Shown one piece after another: positions 42,446-50,851 of a stretch of 64,000 nucleotides of DNA. Position 1 is the first letter of the stretch. Every line of letters begins with the position of its first letter. The notes under the pieces were generated by a model. The model saw only the letters and a program-made list of their open reading frames with translations. It searched no databases and was not told the origin of the DNA. Source of the stretch: Betaproteobacteria bacterium (GTDB taxonomy: Bacteria; Pseudomonadota; Gammaproteobacteria; Burkholderiales; SG8-39); the NCBI GenBank assembly GCA_947482825.1, contig CANKMT010000017.1:1-64000 (forward strand). The letters run 5' to 3'. The translations under genes and the position numbers were made by a program.

Positions 42446-42702
42446 TGGTCGAAGAACTCGGCGTTGAAGTCGGCGGCGACGGGGCGGGCGGCGAAGATGC
42501 GGGCGGCGTCCTCTTCCTCGAACATCTCGGCTAGCTTGAAGCTCAGCTTGGCCATGCTGGCGGCCTTGCCGAGATCGGGCACCTTGGAGATCAGCTGCAC
42601 GTAGATCTCGGCTGCAAGGTCGCGCACGGGGCGGCCGACCGAATGGGCCTCCATGCCCGGCGCCGGGGCTGCTTTAGGTGGAGCTGCTGCGTGCCCGCTC
42701 AT
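42439..42702 (-). CDS. Small protein of unknown function
   Basis: 87 residues. I do not recognise a named family. The start has a proline/alanine-rich segment (AAPPKAAPAPG), then a helical part (residues 25-65) with RDLAAEIYVQLISKV and MAKLSFKLAEMFEEED. GGTGACCT precedes the ATG and the codon use matches the surroundings. Its last three codons and stop lie in the inverted repeat, so an ancestral longer C-terminus may have been replaced. It is co-directional with, and 43 bp downstream of, the HpaB-like gene. Confidence 0.5.
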   Translation of the reverse strand: MSGHAAAPPKAAPAPGMEAHSVGRPVRDLAAEIYVQLISKVPDLGKAASMAKLSFKLAEMFEEEDAARIFAARPVAADFNAEFFDQK

Positions 42703-42745
42703 AGGTCACCATGATAGGTCAGAACGTTATTCGGGTACCGGGATC

Positions 42746-44221
42746 TCATGCGGCCTTCGACGCAGCTTTCGATGCCCCGGCTTCGGGAATGCCGTAGCTT
42801 GCCATAAGGCCGTCGACGACCTTGTGGTAGTGCTCCCACGGGGCTTCGCGGAAATTGTGGTTGCGGATGATGAAGGACGCCCCGGCGTAGAATTTCTCGT
42901 ACTGCGCATGGCGCCCGGCGAATTCCGAGCCCACCAGGTCCCACGCGAGCTTGAAGAGCTTCATCCGGTCCACCGCCCCGATCTGCGGGGTCTGCCAGTA
43001 GGTTTCGAAATCGGCGCACATTTCCGGGTCGTTCATGACCGAGATGTCGGCCGGCATCTGGAACACGCCGCCGCCGCAGAGTTCCCTCAGGATGTCGATG
43101 ATCGCCGAGTGGCCTTCGGTGCACCAGTTGAGCGCGGCGTACATGTAGCGGCGGTTGAAGGTCTTGTAGCCCGTGGGCCAGTCCTCGGCGTCCTGGATCT
43201 GGCCGGCGATCATGCCGCCGAGCGTCGCTTCGAGCGCTGAGAGGCGGCCGAGCGTTTCCCTCACTGCAGGAATCTGGTCGGCGCCCGAGGCCTGCGTAAC
43301 CCGCGACGCCACGCCCACCACCAGCTGCATCTTGGCGTGGAAGCGCACGTTCGACTGGTGATTGCCGTAGCAGTGGGCCGGGGTCTTGATGTAGATCTCG
43401 CGCGCCAGCACCGCGTCGTTATGCACGAAGACTTTCTCCCACGGCACCTTGACCTCGTCGCACATGACCATACTATCGGTCTCGTCGAAGCGGTGCGTAA
43501 GCGGATTCTCGAATTCGACCGGCGCGTGCTGCTCGAAGGGCTTTCTCGACCACAGCGTGAGGCCCTTCGCGTTCACGGGGACCGCGCAGGTGATTGACTC
43601 GGCGAGCTGGTTCGGCGCGAGCGGGATCAGGTTGCCGATCCAGATGTCGTTGGAGAACACCGCGCCGGTGGCGAGCATCTTCATGCCGGAGATCACCACG
43701 CCGTCATCGTCCTCCCTCACCACGCGCAGGGTCGGGATCGGCAGGTTCTGCTTGATGTAGAACTCCGGGTTGCGCGCGGCCTGCGGCGGGATCACCGCGT
43801 AGCAGGCGTAGGTGTCGTTCGCGCGCATGTATTCGTAATAGCGCAAGAGGTTGTCGGCGTACTTGCCGAACACCGCAGGATTGGTCGACATCCCGGTCAC
43901 GAAGCTCGAAACATGATCCGGCGAGCGGCCGAGATGCCCGTAACTCATGTTGGCGATGGCGCGATGCAGGACGGTGCGCTTTTCGAGATCGGCCTTCGAG
44001 CGCGCCGGCAGGAAGTACGCGCTGTAGCGCTTGCCGCCATCCTCATAACTCATCGGGTCGCGATTCTCCGGCGCGCCCTTCATGTCGTAGATCGCAGCGA
44101 TCGAGCGCGCGGCATTGCGGAACGCCGGGTGCGTGGTGACATCAGTGACTTTTTCCGACCCGATATAGACGACGCGCCCGTCGCGCAGTTGTTCGAGGTG
44201 TTCCTTGCCGGTTTTCAACAT
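42746..44221 (-). CDS. 4-hydroxyphenylacetate 3-monooxygenase (HpaB)-family oxygenase
   Basis: 491 residues. MLKTGKEHLEQLRDGRVVYIG, YGHLGRSPDHVSSFV, RYYEYMRANDTYACYAVIPPQ, the substrate loop TDSMVMCDEVKVPWEKVF and GAVDRMKLFKLAWDLVGSEF are family features. It needs FADH2 from a reductase which is not encoded nearby. Its paralogue at 18689 shares architecture but differs in the substrate loop, so a distinct phenol is expected. It begins an apparent minus-strand unit after the cupin and MarR genes. Confidence 0.9.
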   Translation of the reverse strand: MLKTGKEHLEQLRDGRVVYIGSEKVTDVTTHPAFRNAARSIAAIYDMKGAPENRDPMSYEDGGKRYSAYFLPARSKADLEKRTVLHRAIANMSYGHLGRSPDHVSSFVTGMSTNPAVFGKYADNLLRYYEYMRANDTYACYAVIPPQAARNPEFYIKQNLPIPTLRVVREDDDGVVISGMKMLATGAVFSNDIWIGNLIPLAPNQLAESITCAVPVNAKGLTLWSRKPFEQHAPVEFENPLTHRFDETDSMVMCDEVKVPWEKVFVHNDAVLAREIYIKTPAHCYGNHQSNVRFHAKMQLVVGVASRVTQASGADQIPAVRETLGRLSALEATLGGMIAGQIQDAEDWPTGYKTFNRRYMYAALNWCTEGHSAIIDILRELCGGGVFQMPADISVMNDPEMCADFETYWQTPQIGAVDRMKLFKLAWDLVGSEFAGRHAQYEKFYAGASFIIRNHNFREAPWEHYHKVVDGLMASYGIPEAGASKAASKAA

Positions 44222-44230
44222 GACGGCCTC

Positions 44231-44623
44231 CTACTTTTTGCCAGACGTTTCGTAATAATGGATCTCGTAAAGCAGGCAACCGTTCTTCGACGTGAACGGG
44301 CCGTGGTGCGCGCCGGGGGGACGGCAGGCATAGGTGAACGCACTCGACGAATCCCCGCCCTTGCCCTTGTCGTCGTTGCCCACGATGAGGTCGCCCTGCA
44401 CCAGGAAAACCTCTTCCCAGTGGTCGTGTACGAACGGCACGGTGGAGAACGCACCCGGATCGAGCTTGAGCAGGCGCGTGCGGCTGCCGCGCTTGGCCGT
44501 TTCGTCGAGATCCGAGGCCAGCACTTTCTGGGTGAAGCCGGGCGGGTAGCCGGGCGGCACTTCCCAGCCGTTCTTCATGTCGACGCCGACGAATTCGAGG
44601 TGCTGCTTGGGGGCCAGGGCCAT
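44231..44623 (-). CDS. Cupin-domain protein
   Basis: 130 residues. The cupin metal region reads VPFVHDHWEEVFLVQGDLIVG (H-x-H...E) with a later histidine pair in GAHHGPF. The size and sequence resemble cupins that accompany HpaB or ring-cleavage genes, whose role may be tautomerisation, dioxygenation or gene regulation. It lies 9 bp upstream of the HpaB-like gene in the same operon. Not a recognised characterised enzyme. Confidence 0.78.
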   Translation of the reverse strand: MALAPKQHLEFVGVDMKNGWEVPPGYPPGFTQKVLASDLDETAKRGSRTRLLKLDPGAFSTVPFVHDHWEEVFLVQGDLIVGNDDKGKGGDSSSAFTYACRPPGAHHGPFTSKNGCLLYEIHYYETSGKK

Positions 44624-44644
44624 GGACGTTCTCCGTTGGGGGTT

Positions 44645-45262
44645 TCAGGCGGCGCGACGGTCCGCGCCTGCCCGGTACTGGGACGTAAGGTAATCGATCA
44701 GGGCCGTGGCGCGGTCACCGCAGCCCACCAGCTCGGACGCAAGGGCGCGCAGCTTGTCGAAACGGTTGCGGTCCAGGCACGCGAATAGAACGTCGTTGAC
44801 CTGTTGCTGCACCGGCGCGAGCGTGCGCGCGAGGTCTTCGCCTGCCTTGCTGACCGAGAGCAGCACGCGCCGCCCGTCGGCGGGATCGTCGGCCTTGGCG
44901 AGCAGGCCCTTGGCCACCAGCTTGTTGACCTCGAGCGTGATGAAGGCGCCCGAGCGGTGCAGCCGCGCTGCGACCTGCCCGACGCTGATGCCCGCCGACG
45001 CGCTCGCGCCCGCCGCGTCTTTTCCCGCGGCTGGCTGGAAGCGCTTCACGGCCATGAAGATCTCGTACTGCACGCCGGTGAGCCCGGCGAAGGCGCCGAA
45101 GCCGTCGCGGCAGGCCTCGATGTGGTGCGCGAAAGCCATGAGGTCGTGCACCAGCCCGCGGAATTCGGTGTCCGAACCCGCGACGAGCAGCTCGGGTTTG
45201 GATACCGTGGCGTGCTCTCGCCTGGTCCTGGCTACCGTCGTGGTCTTCTTCTTGCTTGACAT
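44645..45262 (-). CDS. MarR-family transcriptional regulator
   Basis: 205 residues; MarR winged helix about 80-155 with GISVGQVAARLHRSGAFIT, VNKLVAKGLLAK and DPADGRRVLLSVS (wing). The basic N-terminal tail (KKKTTTVARTRRE) is extra. MarR proteins such as CouR and FerC respond to hydroxycinnamoyl-CoA esters, which fits the nearby hydratase-lyase and ligase genes. Divergent from the Bug-UbiD operon, with a promoter and dyad between them. Confidence 0.88.
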   Translation of the reverse strand: MSSKKKTTTVARTRREHATVSKPELLVAGSDTEFRGLVHDLMAFAHHIEACRDGFGAFAGLTGVQYEIFMAVKRFQPAAGKDAAGASASAGISVGQVAARLHRSGAFITLEVNKLVAKGLLAKADDPADGRRVLLSVSKAGEDLARTLAPVQQQVNDVLFACLDRNRFDKLRALASELVGCGDRATALIDYLTSQYRAGADRRAA

Positions 45263-45278
45263 GGATTTCTCCCGGCGA

Positions 45279-45309
45279 GTAACTTAGACTCGTGAATTAC
45301 CTTTGTCAA
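45279..45309 (-). promoter_or_regulatory. Promoter of the MarR-type regulator with overlapping imperfect dyad
   Basis: On the minus strand TTGACA (45309-45304) and TAAGTT (45286-45281) are spaced by 17 bp, a good sigma70 promoter. The transcript would start about 12 nt before the GGGAG ribosome site, so the leader is short. An imperfect palindrome GTAA...TTAC (45279-45300) covers the spacer and -10 and may be an autoregulatory operator. The plus-strand Bug operon (45336) probably starts within the same interval, but I see no convincing box for it. Confidence 0.6.
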
Positions 45310-45335
45310 CAAGCTTTCTATTAAAGCGAAACCCC

Positions 45336-46301
45336 ATGCCCTTGCCCAGCCGCCTCCTCACGCTCCTGGCCGCGACGTGCATCGCCGCCTCCGCCTTCGC
45401 GCAATCGCCCTGGCCTTCGAAACCGGTGAGAATCGTCGTGCCCTATCCGCCCGGCGGCATCACCGACACCGTAACGCGCCTGTCGTCCCCGAAGATCCAG
45501 GAAGCCATCGGCCAGCCGGTGGTGGTCGAGAACAAGGTCGGCGCCGGCGGGGCGCTGGCCACCGAATTCGTCGCCAGGAGCGCGCCCGACGGTTACACCC
45601 TGCTCATGGGCTCGGCCGCGCCGCAAACGCTCAACCAGTTCATCCAGAAGCTCGGCTACGACGGCCTGAAGGACTTTGCGCCGATCACGCTGATCAACAC
45701 CAACCCGCTCGTGCTCATGGTGCACCCGTCCCTACCGGCGCAGAACGTGAAGGAACTCATCGCGCTGGCCAAGGCGCAACCCGGCAAGCTCAATTTCGCC
45801 GGCGCCGGCGGCCTCACCCAGTTCAGCGGCGAGATCTTCAAGCACATGGCCGGTTTGGACATCGTCTATGTGCCATACAAAGGTGGCGCCCCCGCAACGG
45901 CGGCCGCAGTGGCCGGCGACACGCAGATTACTTTCGCCAACTATTCGGACGCACTGCCGCAGATCCGCGCCGGCAAGCTGCGCGCGTTGGGCATCACCAG
46001 CGCCAAGCGGTTTCCCCAGTCGCCCGACGTGCCGACGATCGCCGAGGCGGGCGTGCCCGGCTACGTGGTCGAGTCATGGAACGGGCTCTTCGCGCCGGCA
46101 GGCACGCCTCCCGAAATCGTCACTCGGATCGCCCTCGCCGTACAGCAGGGCTTTCGCGACCCCGCGCTGAGGAAGCGCATGGAGGACATCGGCGCAACGC
46201 CAGTGGGCGACACGCCCGAACAGTTTCGCGCCCTCGTGGCCTCCGAGATGCAGAAATGGGGTAACTTCGTGCGATCGACCGGCATCAAGGTCGAACAGTA
46301 G
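45336..46301 (+). CDS. Bug/TctC-family periplasmic receptor
   Basis: 321 residues from ATG 45336. The signal peptide ends at ASAFAQ. PWPSKPVRIVVPYPPGGITD, GQPVVVENKVGAGG, APDGYTLLMG and YVPYKGGAPATAA are present, with LRALGITSAKR near the end. First gene of a plus-strand unit with UbiD, a second Bug receptor, thiolase-fold protein and hydratase-lyase; likely controlled by the divergent MarR gene. Confidence 0.92.
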   Translation: MPLPSRLLTLLAATCIAASAFAQSPWPSKPVRIVVPYPPGGITDTVTRLSSPKIQEAIGQPVVVENKVGAGGALATEFVARSAPDGYTLLMGSAAPQTLNQFIQKLGYDGLKDFAPITLINTNPLVLMVHPSLPAQNVKELIALAKAQPGKLNFAGAGGLTQFSGEIFKHMAGLDIVYVPYKGGAPATAAAVAGDTQITFANYSDALPQIRAGKLRALGITSAKRFPQSPDVPTIAEAGVPGYVVESWNGLFAPAGTPPEIVTRIALAVQQGFRDPALRKRMEDIGATPVGDTPEQFRALVASEMQKWGNFVRSTGIKVEQ

Positions 46302-46331
46302 CCTCCCAGGGCCCACCCAAAGGATCCCGGC

Positions 46332-47741
46332 ATGGATGCCAGCAACCAGGTAGTCATCGACACGAGCTTTCGCGCCGCGCTGCGGCGCATGCAGCAGGCC
46401 GGCCGCATCGACGCTTTCAAGCACGAAGCCGACACCGAGTTCCAGATCGCCGGCATGATGAAGAAGCTCGACGGCGGCCCGGCGCTGCTCTTCCCGAGAG
46501 TCAAAGGGCACACGATGCCGGTGCTGGGCAACATGCTCTCGTGCCGGGAGAATTGCGAGGCGGCCTTCGGCGTCGATTATCTGGGCATCCGCCAGTTCGT
46601 CGCGCGGGCGCTCGGCAACCCGGTCGCGCCGGTTCTCGTGAAAAATGCGCCGGTCCACGAGAACGTGCACCGCGAGTTCGACCTCGGCAAGATGCTCCCG
46701 ATCCTGCGCCACACCGACGGCGACAGCGGACGCTTCATCACCGCCGGCATCGTGATCGTCAAGGATCCTGAAACCGGCGTCTACAACGCTTCGTACCACC
46801 GCCTCCAGGTGATCGGGCCGCAACGCACGGCGATCAAGCTCGACTTCGGCCGGCACCTGCGCGCAGCGTATGAGCGCGCGCAGAAGCTCGGCAAACCACT
46901 CCCGATCGCGGTATGCATCGGCACGGACCTCGCCGTGCACTACACGGCCGCGACCATGGGCGCGCAAATGCCGGAGTCCGCGGACGAACTCGCAATCGCG
47001 GGCGGCCTGCGCGGCGAGCCCCTTTCCGTGACCAAGGCGATCACCCAGGACCTCCACTACCCGGCGGGGACCGAAATCGTGCTCGAAGGCATGCTGCTGC
47101 CGTCGCAAACCGTGCGCGAAGGCCCGTTCGGCGAATTCGTCGGTTACCTTTCGCCCGAAGGCGATGCGCCGATATTCGAAGTCACCGCCCTCGCCCACCG
47201 GAACAACCCGGTGTACTTTGCGATCAACGGCGTAGGGCGCGAGACCATCATGCTGCGCAAGTACGTGATGGAAGCAAGCCTGCTCAAGGCCCTCCAGGCC
47301 GCCACGCCGATCGTGAAGGACGTCGAGATGACCGCAGGGGGCCTGCATCGTTTTCACGCGGTGATCGCGGTCAGGAAAACCAGCGTCCAGCAAGAGGGCC
47401 TGCAGAGGAACGCGATCCTCGCCGCCTTCGGCACCCTCAAGGACCTCGATCTCGTCATCGCGGTGGATGACGACATCAACATCCAGGACCCGGTCGATGT
47501 CGAGTACGCGCTCGCGATGCGGATGGAGGCCAGCAAGGACCTCTTCATCATCCCCGGCGCGCGCACGCACGAGTACGTGAGAAAGAGCAACAACGGCATC
47601 CGAGCCAAAGTCGGCATCGACGCGACGGTGCCTTTCGAAGAGCGTTCGCGTTTCGAACGCGCCCCGTTTCGCACGGTCGAGGCCGGCCCGGAGAGCTTTA
47701 CGCAGGACGGCGGCGGGCTCGACTGGCTGAAGCGCGCCTGA
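46332..47741 (+). CDS. UbiD-family (prenylated-flavin) decarboxylase
   Basis: 469 residues, normal for UbiD. ENVHREFDLGKMLPILRH, the conserved REGPFGEFVGYLS (catalytic glutamates and arginine of the family), NPVYFAINGVGRETIML and GSAYALAMRME-like VEYALAMRMEASKDLFII. Reversibly decarboxylates aromatic or alpha,beta-unsaturated acids with prFMN; the UbiX partner is not in the window. Beside a hydroxycinnamoyl-CoA hydratase-lyase and acyl-CoA ligase, decarboxylation of a phenolic acid is the likely role. Expect a GGATCCCGG ribosome site upstream of ATG 46332, which is weak. Confidence 0.9.
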   Translation: MDASNQVVIDTSFRAALRRMQQAGRIDAFKHEADTEFQIAGMMKKLDGGPALLFPRVKGHTMPVLGNMLSCRENCEAAFGVDYLGIRQFVARALGNPVAPVLVKNAPVHENVHREFDLGKMLPILRHTDGDSGRFITAGIVIVKDPETGVYNASYHRLQVIGPQRTAIKLDFGRHLRAAYERAQKLGKPLPIAVCIGTDLAVHYTAATMGAQMPESADELAIAGGLRGEPLSVTKAITQDLHYPAGTEIVLEGMLLPSQTVREGPFGEFVGYLSPEGDAPIFEVTALAHRNNPVYFAINGVGRETIMLRKYVMEASLLKALQAATPIVKDVEMTAGGLHRFHAVIAVRKTSVQQEGLQRNAILAAFGTLKDLDLVIAVDDDINIQDPVDVEYALAMRMEASKDLFIIPGARTHEYVRKSNNGIRAKVGIDATVPFEERSRFERAPFRTVEAGPESFTQDGGGLDWLKRA

Positions 47742-47783
47742 GAACAACCGCTTGCGGCGCATCGCCGCCCAAGGAGTAGCGAC

Positions 47784-48761
47784 ATGCAAGGACTGAACCG
47801 TTTCTTCGCTGCGGCTTTGGGGCTGCTCGTGGGCCTTGCGGCCCTGCCGCAAGCCTGGGCGCAATCCTACCCTTCCAAACCGGTGCGCCTGGTCACGGGT
47901 TTCCCGGGCGGCGGCCCCACCGACCTGATGGCCCGCGCGATCGGCGAGAAACTCCAGGCCGCCTGGAAGCAGCCGGTGATCGTGGAGGCGCGGCCCGGCG
48001 CCTCGGGCGCCCTCGCCATGGAGCAACTCAAGGCTGCGCCGGCCGACGGCTACTCGCTCCTCGTCGCGCCCACCAACACGCTTGCCGTCAATCCGCACCT
48101 GTTCCCCAAGCTCGGCTACGACCCGCTCAAGGATTTCACCCTGATTGCGCGCGTGGCCAACATCGACAACTTGCTTGCCGTGCATTCCGGGGTGCAGGCG
48201 AGAAACCTGGCCGAACTGTCTGCCCTCGCTCGCAGCCAGCCGGGCTTGCTGACTTTCGGCTCGCCGGCCAACGGCTCCCAGGCGCATCTCGCGGGTGAGT
48301 TCCTGAACCAGCATTTCGGCGTGAAGATGGTCCATGTCCCCTACAAAGGCATCGGCCCGGCAATGAACGACCTGCTGGGCGGGCAGATCTCGATGATGTT
48401 CGTCCCGGTGGCCAACTCGCTTTCCAACCTCCGCGCCGGAAAGTTGCGCGCGGTCGGGATCCCGGCCCGCGAGCGCAACGCCTCGGTCCCCGACGTGCCG
48501 ACCTTCGCCGAGCAGGGCATTCCGGGGTTCGAGGCCGTGACCTGGTTCATGCTGATCGGCCCGGCCGGCCTTGGCGCCGAGGTTCTGGACAAGTTGCGCG
48601 CCGACATGGCCCAGGCCATGCGCGATCCGGACCTGCGCGAGCGCTTCCAGAAATTCGGCGCGGAGCCTCCCGCCGCCGGCGAGGACCTTGCGGCGTTCCT
48701 GCGTGCCGACCTGGCCCGCTGGGGACAAGTGGTGCGCGCTGCCGGGATCAAGGCCGACTGA
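47784..48761 (+). CDS. Bug/TctC-family periplasmic receptor
   Basis: 325 residues from ATG 47784 with AAGGAG upstream. The signal peptide ends at QAWAQ; SYPSKPVRLVTGFPGGGPTD, PVIVEARPGASG, APADGYSLLVAP and HVPYKGIGPAMNDLL follow. Second receptor of this operon, between UbiD and the thiolase-fold gene. Two receptors in one operon suggest two related substrates or a relay. Confidence 0.92.
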   Translation: MQGLNRFFAAALGLLVGLAALPQAWAQSYPSKPVRLVTGFPGGGPTDLMARAIGEKLQAAWKQPVIVEARPGASGALAMEQLKAAPADGYSLLVAPTNTLAVNPHLFPKLGYDPLKDFTLIARVANIDNLLAVHSGVQARNLAELSALARSQPGLLTFGSPANGSQAHLAGEFLNQHFGVKMVHVPYKGIGPAMNDLLGGQISMMFVPVANSLSNLRAGKLRAVGIPARERNASVPDVPTFAEQGIPGFEAVTWFMLIGPAGLGAEVLDKLRADMAQAMRDPDLRERFQKFGAEPPAAGEDLAAFLRADLARWGQVVRAAGIKAD

Positions 48762-48770
48762 GGGTCCCGT

Positions 48771-49919
48771 TTGAAGCGTTCCCTGCGCGCAAGGTCGGCG
48801 ATCGTCGGCGCCGGTCTGGCCGGCCTCGGTGAAGCGCCCGGGTACTCGCATCTCGAACTGCTCGGACAGGCGGTGCATGCGGCGCTCGCCGATGCGCGTA
48901 TTCCCTTATCGAGCGTTGATGGACTCTTCACCGCGAACTCGGTCAATTTCCTCCCGGTGCTGTCCACCGCGGACTATTTGGGCATCCGCCCGCGCTACAT
49001 GGACGGGACCAATATCGGCGGCGCCTCGTTCCTCGAATTCGCGCTCTCTGCGACGGTCGCGCTGGAAGCCGGGCTGTGCGACGTGGCGCTGATCTGCTAC
49101 GGCTCGAACCAGCGCACGGCGAAACGCTCGCCGAATTTTTCGGATGCCCCGCCGTTCGAAGCGCCCTACCAACCCAGCTACATGGCCGGGCCGTTCGCGC
49201 TTGCGACCGCTCGGCATATGTACCAATACGGCACCACGCCGGAGCAGCTGGCGGAAGTGGCGGTAGCGGCGCGCGGCTGGGCCGCGCTCAACCCGCAGGC
49301 CTTCATGCGCGACCCGCTCACCGTGGCGCAGGTGCGCGCGTCGCGGATGGTATGCGACCCGCTCACCGTGCGCGATTGCTGCCTCGTGACCGACGGGGCC
49401 GGCGCGATCGTGATGGTCGCCGCCGAGCGCGCGAGGGATTTTCCGAAACCGCCGGTGTACTTTCTCGGCGGGTCGGCGGCGGTTTCGCACCGCCAGATCT
49501 CGTCCATGCACGACCTGACCGTGACCGCCGCGACCGAGTCCGGCCCGCGCGCTTTCACCATGGCCGGGTTGTCGGCGGCGGATGTCGATGTGGCCGAAAT
49601 CTACGACGCCTTCACGATCAACACGCTGCTCGCGCTCGAAGACCTCGGGTTCTGCGCAAAGGGCGAAGGCGGCGCCTTCGTCGAGAAAGGCGGGATCGCG
49701 CCCGGCGGCCGCCTGCCGGTCAATACCAACGGCGGCGGCCTGTCCTGCGTGCATCCTGGCATGTACGGTATCTTCCTGCTCGCCGAGGCGGTCGCACAGT
49801 TACGCGGCGAGGCAGGCGAAAGGCAGGTCGCGAGCCCCGAAGTCGCGCTCTGCCACGGAAACGGCGGCACGCTCTCGTCACAGGTGACCGTCCTGCTGGG
49901 CACCACCGCAACGCTTTAG
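48771..49919 (+). CDS. Thiolase-fold protein without the standard nucleophilic cysteine (SCP-x/Ltp2-like)
   Basis: 382 residues. Start is TTG 48771, with GAGGG upstream. AIVGAGLAGLGEAPGYS and LLGQAVHAALADARIPLSSVDGL show the thiolase N-terminal half; VDVAEIYDAFTINTLLALEDLG, NTNGGGLSCVHPG and CHGNGG the C-terminal half. In the usual nucleophile loop (C-x-S-G) it has NIGGASFLEFAL, so the cysteine is replaced by glycine. This is the pattern of SCP-x-like retro-aldolases such as Ltp2, which need a DUF35 partner that I do not see here. It starts 9 bp after the Bug gene and 20 bp before the hydratase-lyase gene. Confidence 0.82.
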   Translation: MKRSLRARSAIVGAGLAGLGEAPGYSHLELLGQAVHAALADARIPLSSVDGLFTANSVNFLPVLSTADYLGIRPRYMDGTNIGGASFLEFALSATVALEAGLCDVALICYGSNQRTAKRSPNFSDAPPFEAPYQPSYMAGPFALATARHMYQYGTTPEQLAEVAVAARGWAALNPQAFMRDPLTVAQVRASRMVCDPLTVRDCCLVTDGAGAIVMVAAERARDFPKPPVYFLGGSAAVSHRQISSMHDLTVTAATESGPRAFTMAGLSAADVDVAEIYDAFTINTLLALEDLGFCAKGEGGAFVEKGGIAPGGRLPVNTNGGGLSCVHPGMYGIFLLAEAVAQLRGEAGERQVASPEVALCHGNGGTLSSQVTVLLGTTATL

Positions 49920-49939
49920 CTTCCCTTCCCGAGGTTCCC

Positions 49940-50848
49940 ATGCCAGTGCGCTACCCGAAGCAGCCCCGCAAGGACTACGAGTGCATCACGGTCGAAACCG
50001 ACCGCGAAGGCATCACGTGGATGACATTCAACCGCCCAGAGAAGCGCAACGCGATGAATCCGACGTTGCATGCAGAAATGGCGCAGGCAATGCTCGAGCA
50101 CGAGACGCACCCGGACACGAAAGTCATCGTGCTCACCGGCGCGGGCAACTCGTGGAGCGCCGGCATGGACCTCAAAGAATATTTCCGCGAGACCGACGGG
50201 GACGCGCAGGCGCAGTTCCGCTCCTACACCGACAACCGGCGCTGGTCGTGGGATGCGCTGGTGCGCGGCAGGAAACCCGTGATCGCGATGGTCAACGGCT
50301 ATTGCTTCGGGGGCGCATTCATCCCGCTGTGCAACTGCGACCTGGCCATTGCCGCCGATGACGCGGTGTTCGGCCTCTCGGAGATCAACTGGGGCATCGT
50401 CCCCGGCGGCGTGGTGAGCAAGGTCCTCGTCGACACGCTGCGCATCCGCGACGCGATGTACTACGCGGTCACCGGGCGCACGTTCAACGGCAAGAAGGCC
50501 GCCGAAATGGGCCTGGTGAATTTCTCGGTGCCGGCGAAAAAACTGCGCGCCGAAACGGTCGCACTCGCCCGCGAGCTGATGTCCAAGAGCCCCATGGTGC
50601 TCGCCTACACCAAGCAGGCGATCCGGCAGGTGCGCACGATGGACATGGAGCAGGCCTACGACTACCTCATCGCGAAGATCACCGCGCTGGAGGCCAAGGA
50701 CCCCGAGCGCACGCGCGAGCGCGGGATGCGTGAATTCCTCGACGAGAAATCCTTCAAGCCCGGGCTCGGGGCTGTGGCGCGGCCGGGAAGGAAGGCCGCG
50801 CCCAAACCGGCCGCGAAGCCCGCCCCGAAACGCAAGCCGCGCAAATAG
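49940..50848 (+). CDS. Hydroxycinnamoyl-CoA hydratase-lyase (HCHL/Ech)-like
   Basis: 302 residues from ATG 49940. Near-complete correspondence with the feruloyl-CoA hydratase/lyase pattern: FNRPEKRNAMNPTL, SAGMDLKEYFRE, FGLSEINWGIVPGG (catalytic E148), KKAAEMGLVNFSVPA and FLDEKSFKPGLGA. The enzyme hydrates feruloyl- or coumaroyl-CoA and splits it to an aromatic aldehyde and acetyl-CoA. Beyond the normal end it carries a 25-residue Pro/Ala/Lys/Arg-rich tail (KAAPKPAAKPAPKRKPRK) not seen in the classical enzyme. Convergent with the acyl-CoA ligase gene, 3 bp apart. Confidence 0.9.
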   Translation: MPVRYPKQPRKDYECITVETDREGITWMTFNRPEKRNAMNPTLHAEMAQAMLEHETHPDTKVIVLTGAGNSWSAGMDLKEYFRETDGDAQAQFRSYTDNRRWSWDALVRGRKPVIAMVNGYCFGGAFIPLCNCDLAIAADDAVFGLSEINWGIVPGGVVSKVLVDTLRIRDAMYYAVTGRTFNGKKAAEMGLVNFSVPAKKLRAETVALARELMSKSPMVLAYTKQAIRQVRTMDMEQAYDYLIAKITALEAKDPERTRERGMREFLDEKSFKPGLGAVARPGRKAAPKPAAKPAPKRKPRK

Positions 50849-50851
50849 CGC

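Noticed and set aside
46074-48878. Minus-strand frame of about 930 codons opposite UbiD and Bug genes
   Set aside because: Antisense shadow without recognisable domain; plus-strand genes are clear.
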